Below, in pieces: positions 33,621 through 45,459 of a DNA stretch of 64,000 nt (within the stretch, counting starts at the first letter, position 1; the number at the start of each line of letters is the position of its first letter). The notes beneath the pieces are model-generated. The model did not search any database and was not told where the DNA came from. It was given only the letters and a program-made list of their open reading frames with translations. The stretch lies in the NCBI GenBank assembly GCA_034440615.1, contig JAOTOM010003825.1, positions 62,001 to 126,000 on the forward strand, in the 5' to 3' direction. The translations under genes were made by a program, and so were the position numbers. Source of the DNA: Ashinkailepas kermadecensis (Eukaryota > Arthropoda > Thecostraca > Neolepadidae).

Positions 33621-34022
33621 TGTTAAAAGGATTAAGGGTAACTTCCAATGCATGCAAACAATCCGTGGCATGCGCAACGCCACAATCAATATACTTATTC
33701 GGGGTTTTTCGTCTGGCTTTGCATGTTTAGGCGTATGTAGAGCATGTTTAGGCGTATGAACGACGTTATCGTTTGAAAACTCCACCACTTCACAAGCATA
33801 TTCTTGGGCTGGTTGCTTTCAAAGGTCCCTCAACAAACATGTCCTGAGCGTCGTAATATGTCTGCCGGGTGTTTGCGTGCGCGCGCCTTCACGTAAACCC
33901 GCCATTGCAAGTGCCCGAACACAGCATGGATGACTGCGTAACCCGTGCCGCCGCAATTAGTTCCTATTACACAACGCAATCTAGCATTTCCTGACGGAAC
34001 CGTTATCTGTGATTGGGTTCAG

Positions 34023-34197
34023 CCGGCGTAAAAACAACAAGCGGGACTGGGAAACAAGAGCCGCACCCCGCCATGATCACGCACGCGACCCGCCTCATTT
34101 CGCTTTGTCACGCGCACCGAACCACTCCGGGTCAAGGCCTTCCACGAGACAGGCGAGGCGTGGGGCGTACAGAATTCTGGGGAACTACCGCGTCAAG
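34023..34197 (+). CDS. Candidate internal exon, unrecognised
   Basis: Acceptor GATTGGGTTCAG (AG at 34021-34022) leads into a GC-rich frame reading RRKNNKRDWETRAAPRHDHA and later RRGAYRILGNYRVK. It ends at AAG followed by GTGAGG (34198). The 175-nt block is clearly GC-richer than its flanks. The following frame (34231-34326, EQSDRSLPRTDREGEPQ) is also open in phase, but an intron between them would be only 33 nt. The product is strongly basic. No family recognised. Confidence 0.28.
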
Positions 34198-34629
34198 GTG
34201 AGGTTAAGGTAACGTTTGAGGACCCAGGAGCAGTCGGACAGAAGTCTTCCTCGTACCGACCGAGAAGGAGAACCACAATTCGATAGTTCGGAACAAACGC
34301 CGAACTGTCTCCGAGCATCTATGCAGGTTATTTCACATCACGCGCGGGGACTTCAAGGCCTCACTGGTTACCGCATGGTATATCAAAGCGAGTCCCGCAT
34401 GAGCTATTTCGTAGCAGAAATTCATCGTCAGCTAGTATATATTCTGTCATCAATTTTTTTTTATTACAAGCTATCACCAAACCCAAAGAATCGTTCAAGA
34501 TACCGATATAATTCAAAAAGATATCGCAAGACCTCTGACAACAGCCGTTTCCAAGGTACACATCACATATCCTGAACTTCGAAGATAGCTTTCTGTAATT
34601 GTCCTTCCTCTACTCTATGCAGTGTTACT

Positions 34630-34850
34630 GATGCCCACATGACATCCACGGCCTGCGGCAATGCAGCATATTGTAGCTAACGGTAACTGGTTGTTCAGCA
34701 CTACTGGCGTCCATGTGACACCCACAGCTTGCGACAATGTAGCACGTTGTAGCTAACTGTAGCTTGCTTTTCAGCACTACCAACGTCAACATGACACCTA
34801 CACCCTGCGACAATGTAGCATATTGTAGCTGACTGCAGCTGTTTTTAAGC
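34630..34850. repeat. About 76-bp tandem repeat, 3 copies
   Basis: Three copies sharing CATATTGTAGCTAACGGTAAC / GTTGTAGCTAACTGTAGC, CGACAATGTAGCA and TTCAGCACTAC. Confidence 0.85.
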
Positions 34851-35274
34851 ATATATATCGACTGATATTGAAAACACCGTAATGGAAAGAAGAAAAATAT
34901 GCTTGCTGAGGTGCAAAATCATGCCATGTACATAATTAATTTCAGAAAACAAACATATGCTTCTGAGTTTCTACATGGATTCAAGAAGTGATAACCGATA
35001 CAAACGGATCGGATTCGGCGTTTGAGTGGTGCAGACTGAAGAGTCCTTTGCGCGAGGAAGTTGCAATTGTGTCTGACACCAATACATGGGATCCACGTAG
35101 GTAGGTGCTAGGCATCATGCCTAAGGCAGCCAAATCTCAATCGAGGTTCGCTGTGGCTTCTGCAACAAAGGACTGGCCTGATATACGCCACATGCAGTGC
35201 TTTGAAGTAATGCTGAAATAATGAAATGTGTTGTAGCTATATACATATTTCGCGTCCATGCATGTGATGGTGCA
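34851..35274. other. Unassigned stretch
   Basis: No supported feature. Confidence 0.4.
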
Positions 35275-35755
35275 TGCGTGATCTCACACCGCTGGGCATG
35301 TGTCATCTCACGCCGCTGTGCATGTGTCATCTCACGCCGCTGGACATGTGTCATCTCACGCCGCTGGACATGTGTCATCTCACGCCGCTGGACATGTGTC
35401 ATCTCACGCCGCTGGACATGTGTCATCTCACGCCGCTGGACATGTGTCACCTCACGCCGCTGGACATGTGTCATCTCACGCCGCTGTGCATGTGTCATCT
35501 CACGCCGCTGTACATGTGTCATCTCACGCCGCTGTGCATGTGTCATCTCACGCCGCTGTGCATGTGTCATCTCACGCCGCTGTGCATGTGTCATCTCACG
35601 CCGCTGTGCATGTGTCATCTCACGCCGCTGTGCATGTGTCATCTCACGCCGCTGTACATGTGTCATCTCACGCCGCTGTGCATGTGTCATCTCACGCCGC
35701 TGTACATGTGTCATCTCACCCCGCTGGACATGTGTCATCTCACGCCGCTGGCATG
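35275..35755. repeat. 24-bp minisatellite
   Basis: About 20 copies of CATCTCACGCCGCTGTGCAT plus GTGT, with G/T and A/C variants in blocks. The 24-bp unit is stop-free in several frames, so long frames on both strands (for example ISRRCACV on plus and MTHAQRRE on minus) are repeat artefacts. Confidence 0.97.
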
Positions 35756-36479
35756 TGTTTATGTCTGTTTATTTCTCCTTCTTTTTGTGTCTTCTTGTCC
35801 AATGTCTTGCTGGTCAGTTGTTTAATAAGCTAGATCACCATTTGACTGGAACAGATATTGTAGTTGTATTTCTTTTCCGGTTCGGAGGTGATGCTTTTCC
35901 TTCCCTCATTACAAAGCATGTTCTACTGGTGTTGTTCACTATGATGGTAGAATAACATAGCGCAGCTAATAGCGGCTTGTGGCACTGTTGACTAAAGCAT
36001 ACTGCAAATGTGAACCGCGGTATATGTGCGTTGCACATTCTACAATCTGGCTGGCTTGTGAAATTATAGCACCGTCGGGATTTGACAAGAATGGAGTGTA
36101 GTTGATGAGACGCTTGCTTTGCCCTGAGTGTTGTCGCTGACCCGACCGCAGCTGCTGCCGATATTCCAGGGTTCTTAACTCTTGCCGGGCCGGCAGGAAA
36201 ATCCACCTTCGCCGGGCCGGGGGAGGAGGCTCAGCTCTTCAAAGCTCTCCACCCACTAACTTCCGATATACGTAAGCTAGCAGAAAATGCAAGGCACGAT
36301 TAGAAAGCTTTCTTATGTAGAGCCTGGTGCCGGCCTTATATTTGCATTTTGACCGATGATGTCAACTGAGGTCATATGACACAGGAGACACACCTGAGAC
36401 ACAGGAATAAGGCAATGCATCTTAGCGCTCATATTGCAGCTTATTTCTTCATTTTCGGCAACACTCAGTTCCTTAACCC
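35756..36479. other. Unassigned stretch
   Basis: Includes a GCCGGGCCGG-rich patch at 36180-36225. No gene supported. Confidence 0.4.
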
Positions 36480-36820
36480 GCGCCGTCTCAGGGGGGGGGG
36501 TGATATGCGCCCCCTAAGGTTTTCCACGGATAGTGAAAGAACGGCGCACGGCAGCGCACCGAAATTTGGCATACATTTTTACACATCAATTTGACATGTT
36601 GTGTCAGAATTTTGAGGTCAGGTCATCTAGGGTCAACGAGTTAGTCAAGGTCAGGTGAGGTCACCTCCGGAAACGTTCAACCAGTCGTCACGCTTTCACG
36701 GATAAAGATATTTTAGTGAAACTTCCAGTGTTTGCTTATCGTTAGGGACGAAACAAAACGCAACAGAGGATTTTTCCCGATTTTGATTGCATATTAGTTT
36801 TGCATATTTGCCCATTAGAG
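36480..36820 (-). mobile_element. Dispersed repeat copy 2, inverted relative to copy 1
   Basis: The inverted partner of 33300-33620. Contains AGGTCAGGTCATC and GTCAAGGTCAGGTGAGGTCA. One end carries a run of ten G. Confidence 0.75.
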
Positions 36821-38699
36821 CTAAAATCGAAGATCCTGGCTAAAGTAAGCATTTTTATGAGAGCTAGTTGACTTCGAACAACGTTTTTTCGGTCCGTTTT
36901 GCCGATTATAAAAATAAAAATTAAAGAAAATTGAAAACCACAAATTTTGAAATTTCAAGAAATTATAATTTTGTTTTTTGGTAGGCAAACAATTTAGGGT
37001 CATGGCCAATTTCGCCTTCCTTTTCTGATTCGAAATGTTTTTTTTCTTCAAATATCCCTCAAAATGAACTCCCCAGAGCCCACAAACATGATGTAAGTCG
37101 TGAAAACCTAGCCCTGCTAGTGACATCACCTTTTGGGGATACAATTTTTTTTTGGGGGGTGTGTCTGGCCCCACTCGTCGAGCGCTTTCCGAAGACACCT
37201 CTTTCGTTTTCGTGCGACGCTTATTTGGAGATTAGAGGGGGGTTTGTATTAACCCCCAGAGACAGGGTGTGAGAATATGACCGGAAAGACGGGGTGGGAG
37301 GTTATGTATAATAGATCAACGCAGTGACATTACATTTTCTTCGGGGACTTGTCTAGAAAATATTAAAATATAGGTATCAGGTCCTTTCAGCAGAAACATT
37401 CAAGTAACATGTGTGTCTGTTTGATATTCGAAGATCCTAAGGTCAGGTCAGGTCAGGTCACGCCGTGACCAGGTCAAGTAAGTTCAAGCTTGTATACCCC
37501 GGTGCCTTTGAAGTATACAATGTTGGTTCGAAGAAAAAAAACTGATCTGATACTGAAACATCTGTGAAAACTGTCTAGCTTCTGACCTCGTGACTCAACC
37601 AGAGGTCACGCTGTGACCATTTTTTTTAAACAATGCATACATTGATAAAGCGATCACTTCAGCCTTCGCCGAAGTGTAAACTATTTGGAAAGTAATTCCA
37701 TAGCAAGGTTAATTCAGTCCAAATGAAGTCAGGTCACACGAGGTCCGGTCATCTCAGGTCATTGCTTAGCCATCCAATGTCGCGGCGCACGACTTAGGTG
37801 GCGCTGACACATAAAATTTAGACATGACTTCACGATGGTCAGCAACATTCTGTTGAAAATCGCAATGTATAGAACATGCATACTTTAACTGACCTTGTGT
37901 CACTGACTTTTGACACAAATTTCAAATGAGAATGCTTATTACATAATCTTTATAATCTTCGGTGTGCACAATTACCAAAACATCATTTTTTCCTCTCCAT
38001 ACGGTATACAATGCGACGAAATTTACCCAACATCAGGTCAGCAAACTTCACCATAAATAGCAAAAGCTGTTTCTTCGCCTTCCTGAAAAAAAATAAGCAA
38101 GATATAAGTATGGTGCTGATACGCTGCAACTGCTCCGAATGGCGACACTTTGAACACTTTGGAACTCTCTTTGAGTCCCAGGTCAATGACCTTTGATGAT
38201 CTTGATCTAATTTGAACGAATATTTCCCAAGCAGATGTATGAGAAGGTACGGAACATTTCGTATATCTGCGTCTACTCGTTCGCCCGCTATCTCAGAGAA
38301 AAAAACTGGAACAGGGATGCTCTCTCGAGCGGAGGCACATTTGGCTCCCCCTGCTTAACTTGGAACGTCGCGAGTCCATTTCATTGCTTTTGGCTGTAAA
38401 CGACAGAGCTAAAAGAGATGAGCTCAAAGGAATGAAGCATATTGACCTAAGTGTTACGTGTGCCGATAGAGGTCAGTCAAACTCTACGGCTTGACCTACT
38501 TAGGGACGATTCGATTATTCGAGCATCATAAAATTATGCAGCGCAAAGGCCGAAGATGGGTGAGGACATGCGCCTTACACCCCAAGATAGTCAAAAAAGG
38601 CATCCATGATTAAGCATAGGTCGAAGATGATGGGTCACATGGTATTCTGAGGCAAAATGTTGAATCTGATCTTATATCCATGACGTGCATGTTTCCATA
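36821..38699. other. AT-rich stretch with clustered AGGTCA words
   Basis: AGGTCA is repeated four times without gap at 37440-37460 and recurs near 37610, 37735 and 38180. Some of this resembles further diverged copies of the repeat at 33300 and 36480. No gene supported. Confidence 0.45.
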
Positions 38700-39325
38700 C
38701 CCATGTTTTGTCAGGAACCGCACAGAAGCAAGAACAAGCTCTTCACTGAGCTCGAAACTTCACTGAGCTCGAAAGACAGGTACAATTGGCGACACTGAAC
38801 TTTACCGGCACTTTCTACCTCGCAGGTGATCTAAACTGTAACCTTCTCGACACGGCAAATAGCCCCAGCAAAACACACCTGCTTGAATTCATCAGCAACT
38901 ATTCACTTACCATGACAGTGCAGCGCCCTACATTCGCCACAGGCTCTCTATTGGATGTCATCCTAACAAACTCGCCCATTTCCGTCGGCAGAACCAGAGT
39001 GAGTTTCTGCCACTACAGCCCACATAAATTTATCATATGTTCCATTAAAGTAAACAGGCCTGCCTCAGTTAACACCGTAATAAAGTCACGTTCTTACGGA
39101 CGAGTAGATACCTCGGAACTGACTCTTGACCTTGGTGAGATCGACTGGGTACAGGTCACCGGGCGCATCTCAGTAACGGACAAATGGGACACCCTGTGAA
39201 ATTGCTACCCCCTCTCCCCGAGCACCCCCCCCCCCAAAAAACAAAAAAAAAAAAAAACCAAAAACCACCAAAGCCAAGAAAAACCAAACAACCCCCCCAA
39301 CGAAAGAAAAAAATTCCCCAATTAG

Positions 39326-39358
<33 letters not shown>

Positions 39359-41485
39359 AAAAAACCTCAAAAATTAAAGAGGGGGGGAAAGGGAAGAAAA
39401 AAAAAAAAAAAAGGCCCATCAGCTGCGTGGCGTGCTATTAAGCCCATTATCGACACCAAAAAAGGCTCTCATAGAGTTCAACCCCAGGTCCTACCTGAGC
39501 ATCTAAATCAATACATTGTTAGTGTCGGACCTAAGGTATCAGCAGAGGTCAAACGCCAGGCAAACATGTCTGAACACACACCTCCCAGTTGCCGGCTATC
39601 GCGCGTCTCTACCAGCTCCTATAAAGTATCACCCATATCCCTCGAACAGCTAAACAAAATTGTCATGGATATGAGGAGCACAAGTGCTTGCGGACCCGAC
39701 GGGATCTGTATTAAGGTCATCAAATTTCTGTTCTTTTTTATCGGAGAAGTGCTGCTCGACATTATAAACACATGCCTGACTACAGCTGATATCCCCTCCA
39801 CTTGGAAACAGTCAATAGTAACTCCCATTCACAAATCAGGAGATCCTTCGGATCCATTTAATTTTAGGCCCATCTCATTGGTTCCGGTTATCACCAAAAT
39901 CACAGAGAGGGTAGTGCAGAAGCAACTCTATCACTACCTGAACGCAAACCACCTACTGGCCCAAACTCAGCACGGCTTCAGACCACGTCACTCTACGGAA
40001 ACCGCTCTGATTTCAGTCTCGGACAAAATACTAGCAGCAATGGACCGTTCGGAAATAGCTCTCCTTTGCATTCTGGACCTCAGTAAATGCTTCGACGTAA
40101 TAGATCACACCAAACTGCTCACTAAACTAGAACTCCATGGAATTGATACTGACTGGTTTAAGGCTTATCTGGGAGGTCACACGTAGGCTGTTAGCATCTC
40201 AGATCAACGCGGAAACAGGCATCTCTCCTCCTTTCTTCCTAACAGCATAGGTGTTTTTCAAGGCTCATCACTAGGTCCACTCCTCTATTGCATCTTTTCG
40301 AACGACCTCAGTTTGCACGTTCCGGTAGCACACGTCACTCAGTTCGCAGACGACACCCAGGTCCTCATCTCCGGTCGCAAATCTGATCTCCCAAATCTGA
40401 TAAATCAGATGGAGACATGTCTGAACCAACTATACGACTACTTCCTGGATAACGGTTTGAAGGTAAACCCGACCAAAACTCAGCTTCTCACGTTCGGATC
40501 GCGTCAGAATCTTCGCAATATTATCCCGATACGAGTGTGCTTTAGGGACGCTGTGATATATGAAAGTCATTCGTGTAGGAACCTTGGGGTGACATTTGAT
40601 CGCCACATGTCGTGGGATTCCCATGTAGCTGTCGTGGTCCGCAAGTGCACTGGATTCCTTATGGCCCTGAACCATCTGCGTCACCATCTGCCAACCAGTA
40701 CCCTCTTTACTATAGTCAATAGCCTAGTTATATCCAATATCCGCTACTGCATATCTGTTTATGGGAACGGCTCGGCAGCAAACATCCACAGACTAGACAA
40801 AATCATTAACTTCGCCACTAGAGTCGTGTCAGGTCCTCGGAAATTTGATCATATTTCTGATTCCCGTAACGAGTTGGGTCTTCTCACCGCAGCTGATCTG
40901 CATCTATTTCACAGCCTTACTTTGCTCCACAAGATCATTCTGACGGGTGAGCCAACGCACATTGCCGGTCAAATCTCTGCAAACTCTACCCTGCGAAACC
41001 GCCATACGCGTGCAGACGACCACCTGCATCTACCAGCCATACACAGAGAGGCGGGCCGCAGGAGATTTCTCTACTCGTCTGTCTTCCACTACAACAAACT
41101 CCCTACTGAAACAAAAACATTGAAGCTGTCTAACTTCAAGAAGCGTGTACGAGCTCATCTCCACGAGCAACACTAGTCACAAAAACCACTTACAAAATAT
41201 ATTTGTGTACACCATGCACTCACATTTAGGCCATCGCTTTCATATCACTTCCATAAACTACTCGTTTACAGCTCGTGTTGCAAGCACGGTGTGTGTAGTG
41301 CAGAGTGATATGGGTATTGTATTATGTTGGTGTATGAATGTTTGTTGCGCATGTGTTCCCACTATTGACCACAAATCTATCCTTTCTTTGTAAATATCTG
41401 AGTTATACCCAGACTGTCCATAATAGCCACTATACGTGGAGGGCATGTATTGTGAAATAAATAAATAAATAAATAAACAAACTTT
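38700..41485 (+). mobile_element. Nearly full-length CR1/Jockey-like LINE
   Basis: The 5' end is truncated or unclear. The endonuclease C-terminal part (38786-39199) shows FYLAGDLNCNLLD and GSLLDVILTN, but the usual terminal S-D-H reads S-P-H. After a corrupted block the same frame resumes with the reverse transcriptase (39566-41176): SACGPDGI, NFRPISLVPVI, LDLSKCFDVIDH (motif A), GVFQGSSLGPLLY (B), FADDTQVL (C), NGLKVNPTKTQ (D) and LGVTFD (E). The C-terminal domain ends RVRAHLHEQH before TAG. The only break in the transcriptase frame is a TAG at 40184-40186. The 3' tail is an (AAAT)n microsatellite at 41457-41480. The break makes this copy inactive. Confidence 0.9.
39200..39411. other. Low-complexity block, likely assembly corruption
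   Basis: About 210 bases of almost pure A and C homopolymers (a run of about 33 A near 39330, C runs, G runs) replace the part of the LINE between its endonuclease and transcriptase. Both flanks are in the same reading frame of the same element. No comparable sequence occurs elsewhere in the window. Confidence 0.6.
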
Positions 41486-42170
41486 TCTGCATATGCCCCA
41501 TTCGTATTATAACAACCAAGTTGCCTAAAAAACACAATGTAATAGGCTACATGGTTTCAAACAACTTGAAAGGTTGTTGCTGCTGTCGCCACGATGCTTG
41601 TTCCATACTGAGCGCAAACCCTGGGGCGACGACATGTGACATCAATTTGGTACAATACTGAGACCATCACTGGACATGTGAAACACCATATCTCAGTCAT
41701 TTTGAAATTCATGAAATTAAAATTGTCTATGAATGTTCGCAATCTGAGTCTGAATGACATATATTCCGGTTTTTTTTCGTAACACAGTCAAAAACTTTGA
41801 AAACAAACGTGTAAAATATGTTATTTTAGTATTACAAATATGATAATCACGTTGTACAAACAAACCGAATTATGAGATGGCTCGTCTAATTTGCTGTCAA
41901 TTAAATGGTGACAACCAGTTTTTAATATCCTTCTACCTCGCCGTATTTCGACATTTTTTGCTACCTGCTTCATTTCTTTCACAAATCATGGCACGTGACG
42001 TCACTGTGAATTCCCTCACGCCCGACCTATTTTGAGCTACTATATTGTTTGTACACAAGCTATGAAATTGATGTGCGAACAGGTATTGTACATTTAAATT
42101 GGCATCGCTGTGGGTATTCATATTCCTAAAAAAAACATCATGGCGGAAATTCTGCCCCCTCCCCTAAATC
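41486..42170. other. AT-rich unassigned stretch
   Basis: No supported feature. Confidence 0.45.
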
Positions 42171-42288
42171 GGGCGAGGGTTAAACCAAATTGCGGACAAC
42201 GTCCTGGCGGTAACTGTGGACTGCATCGCAGACTGTGAACTCCACCACAGCCTGTGGACTCCACTGCAGACTGTATGCTCCACCGCAG

Positions 42289-44569
42289 ACTCGCCGTTCG
42301 CTGCTCTTCACGCCCGACAACGCGCCGGCTGTATCCGTGCAGCGCAAATCACCGGTGAGTGGATCAGGAGTGGCGAGGTGTGAGATCGCTGTGACGAGGG
42401 TCAGCCGCCGGCCCGCTGCCGTGGCAACAGCAGGCCAGACGGACTGCAGCACTGATGTATGGCGAGGCCACGAGGCTGTTCCCGGGACGCGACATTGTCC
42501 ATGCAGAACAGGGGTGCAGGATGCAGGCGCCTTGCAGAGCGGGCGCCGGCGCGTTGCCAGCCGACCCGCCAGCAGATCGTCCGGCATCAGGTGGCGCTCA
42601 CATGATGGCTCCGGCGCACGGCCGATGGAAATTCTCGGCTGGAATGGAGATGAGCAGCTCTGACGGGTCTGCGCCGAGCTGCGACTCTGCCTCGCCGATG
42701 CAGCTAACGGGACAGTTTGGCGCCGACTCTGCTTCGCCGATGCAGCTAACGGGACAGTTTGGCGCCGACTCTGCTTCGCCGCTGCAGCTAACGGGACAGT
42801 TTGGCGCCGACTCTGCCTCGCCGCTGCAGCTAACGGGACAGTTTGGCGCCGACTCTGCTTCGCCGCTGCAGCTGACGGGACAGTTTGGCGCCGACTCTGC
42901 CTCGCCGCTGCAGCTAACGGGACAGTTTGGCGCCGACTCTGCTTCGCCGCTGCAGCTGACGGGACAGTTTGGCGCCGACTCTGCTTCGCCGCTGCAGCTG
43001 ACGAAACAGTTTGGCGCCGACTCTGCTTCGCCGCTGCAGCTGACGGGACAGTTTGGCGCCGACTCTGCCTCGCCGATGCAGCTAACGGGACAGTTTGGCG
43101 CCGACTCTGCTTCGCCGCTGCAGCTAACGGGACAGTTTGGCGCCGACTCTGCTTCGCCGCTGCAGCTAACGGGACAGTTTGGCGCCGACTCTGCTTCGCC
43201 GCTGCAGCTAACGGGACAGTTTGGCGCCGACTCTGCTTCGCCGCTGCAGCTAACGGGACAGTTTGGCGCCGACTCTGCTTCGCCGCTGCAGCTGACGGGA
43301 CAGTTTGGCGCCACTCTGCTTCGCCGCTGCAGCTGACGGGACAGTTTGGCGCCACTCTGCTTCGCCGCTGCAGCTGACGGGACAGTTTGGCGCCACTCTG
43401 CTTCGCCGCTGCAGCTAACGGGACAGTTTGGCGCCGACTCTGCTTCGCCGCTGCAGCTAACGGGACAGTTTGGCGCTGCCACTCTGCTTCGCCGCTGCAG
43501 CTAACGAAACAGTTTGGCGCCGACTCTGCTTCGCCGCTGCAGCTAACTCTGCCTCGCCGACAGTTTGGCGCCGACTCTGCTTCGCCGCTGCAGCTGACGG
43601 GACAGTTTGGCGCCGACTCTGCTTCGCCGCTGCAGCTGACTCTGCCTCGCCGACAGTTTGGCGCCGACTCTGCTTCGCCGCTGCAGCTAACGGGACAGTT
43701 TGGCGCCGACTCTGCTTCGCCGCTGCAGCTAACGGGACAGTTTGGCGCTGCCACTCTGCTTCGCCGCTGCAGCTAACGAAACAGTTTGGCGCCGACTCTG
43801 CTTCGCCGCTGCAGCTGACTCGCCTCGCCGACAGTTTGGCGCCGACTCTGCTTCGCCGCTGCAGCTAACGGGACAGTTTGGCGCCGACTCTGCTTCGCCG
43901 CTGCAGCTAACTCTGCCTCGCCGACAGTTTGGCGCCGACTCTGCCTCGCCGCTGCAGCTGACGGGACAGTTTGGCGCCGACTCTGCTTCGCCGCTGCAGC
44001 TAACGGGACAGTTTGGCGCTGCCACTCTGCTTCGCCGCTGCAGCTAACGAAACGTTTGGCGCCGACTCTGCTTCGCCGCTGCAGCTGACTCGCCTGCGAC
44101 AGTTTGGCGCCGACTCTGCTTCGCCGCTGCAGCTGACGGGACAGTTTGGCGCCGACTCTGCTTCGCCGCTGCAGCTGACGGGACAGTTTGGCGCCGACTC
44201 TGCTTCGCCGCTGCAGCTGACGGGACAGTTTGGCGCCGACTCTGCTTCGCCGCTGCAGCTGACGGGACAGTTTGGCGCCGACTCTGCTTCGCCGCTGCAG
44301 CTGACGGGACAATTTGGCGCCGACTCTGCTTCGCCGCTGCAGCTGACGGGACAGTTTGGCGCCGACTCTGCTTCGCCGCTGCAGCTGACGGGACAGTTTG
44401 GCGCCGACTCTGCTTCGCCGCTGCAGCTGACGAAACAGTTTCGCTCTGAGTTGCCACACGAATCTCCTTCGCCGCCGCAGCTGACGGGGAAGTTTGCCTC
44501 TGAGTTGCCACACGACTTTGGCAGGAATTCTGCAGTCTCGGCCGGGGCGTTGACCATGAGGGAACGCCA
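42289..44569 (+). CDS. Candidate two-exon gene encoding a 14-residue repeat protein
   Basis: Exon A (42289-42354) follows CACCGCAG, reads TRRSLLFTPDNAPAVSVQRK and ends at a strong donor, CCG followed by GTGAGT. A 76-bp intron ends GGCAACAG (42430). Exon B continues in phase with ALMYGEATRLFPGRD and KFSAGMEMSSSDGS into about 40 repeats of ADSASPLQLTGQFG. It leaves the array in the same repeat frame as SELPHESPSPPQLTGKF and stops at a strong donor, CAG followed by GTAGGG (44570). Several repeat units lack or gain bases, with a net shift of one, so as written the array is not one open frame. Either indels in assembly or decay could explain this. A minus-strand frame across the region is also long, so the strand is not proven. 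No family recognised. Confidence 0.35.
42680..44450. repeat. 42-bp minisatellite, about 40 copies
   Basis: Unit GCCGACTCTGCTTCGCCGCT plus GCAGCTAACGGGACAGTTTG plus GC. Every unit carries CTGCAG. Length variants include a 41-bp unit (GGCGCCACTCTG, three consecutive copies near 43310-43400), a GGCGCTGCCACTCTG variant seen three times, and units with an inserted CTCTGCCTCGCCGA. The last two recur together in a fixed order, a higher-order structure. Confidence 0.97.
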
Positions 44570-45459
44570 GGTAGGGGCGAATAGACCTGATCGGTTGGTG
44601 AGGTGGCTCCCTACACCCACCTGTGAGGAAAATGTCCCGTCTGAGGATTTTTGTCATCCTTACCTTAAAATGTCACCTTGAATGAAAACAATCATTGGAT
44701 GCATTTGGGCATCATACAGAAAAACCAGAAGCGAAAATACTATCATAAAGTTTCCCTTAAGCCGTAGGAATAACGTATCAATTGGAACACGTGTGGATGG
44801 ACAATGGAAGAAGGAAGTGAACAATGATTCCAGAACATGTTTGCAAAGGGCAGCTATCACGTTTGTTCAACGACATTATTGCACCCTCGAGCTAACATTC
44901 ATAGGTAGCCCATTTGGCGCCATCATAGTGCACAATTACACCCTCGTAATGAATACATAGCGCCGAACATCGACCGATGCATCGTGCGATGCATTGGTCG
45001 ATGCGTACCTGCTCTGGATGCAGCCACATCAAGCAGCAATTAGACAAGTAATTAAACATGTCAAGCAGCAATTAGAGCTACATACAAGCCGCTCGTCTTC
45101 CAGGGAAGCATTGGATTTGTAGCACAAGTGGCTTGTAAACATAGCAGCACCACTGCGAGTACCCACTGCAAGCCCGCCGTGCTTCCAACTACAGAACATC
45201 GCCAGCATTAAACAAGGAAGCTTGCGAAACAGCTGTCAGCAATTTGGTGCGGCGTCACACATTTCGCGGCGGTTGTTTTGATTGGTCGATTTGCCTCTTG
45301 GCGACGTCACATCGCAACCCGAGAATCTGCGAAATATGCCACCGTAATTCCTGGAGCATCATGCCGCGTCGTTAGGCTAGCGTCGCATCTTCGAGAAGCT
45401 TTTGACGTCGCATGAATGATGAAGAGCCGCGCTGCGAGCGACGTGCATCGGAGCCCGCC
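44570..45459. other. Unassigned stretch with a hairpin
   Basis: At 44968-45003 CATCGACCGATGCATC and GATGCATTGGTCGATG form a 16-bp stem with one mismatch around a 4-base loop. No gene is supported. Confidence 0.5.

Noticed and set aside
42180..43754. A 524-codon minus-strand frame over the 42-bp array.
   Set aside because: The array is stop-free on both strands. The plus strand has better splice signals at both flanks, so I kept that direction and treated this one as a shadow.
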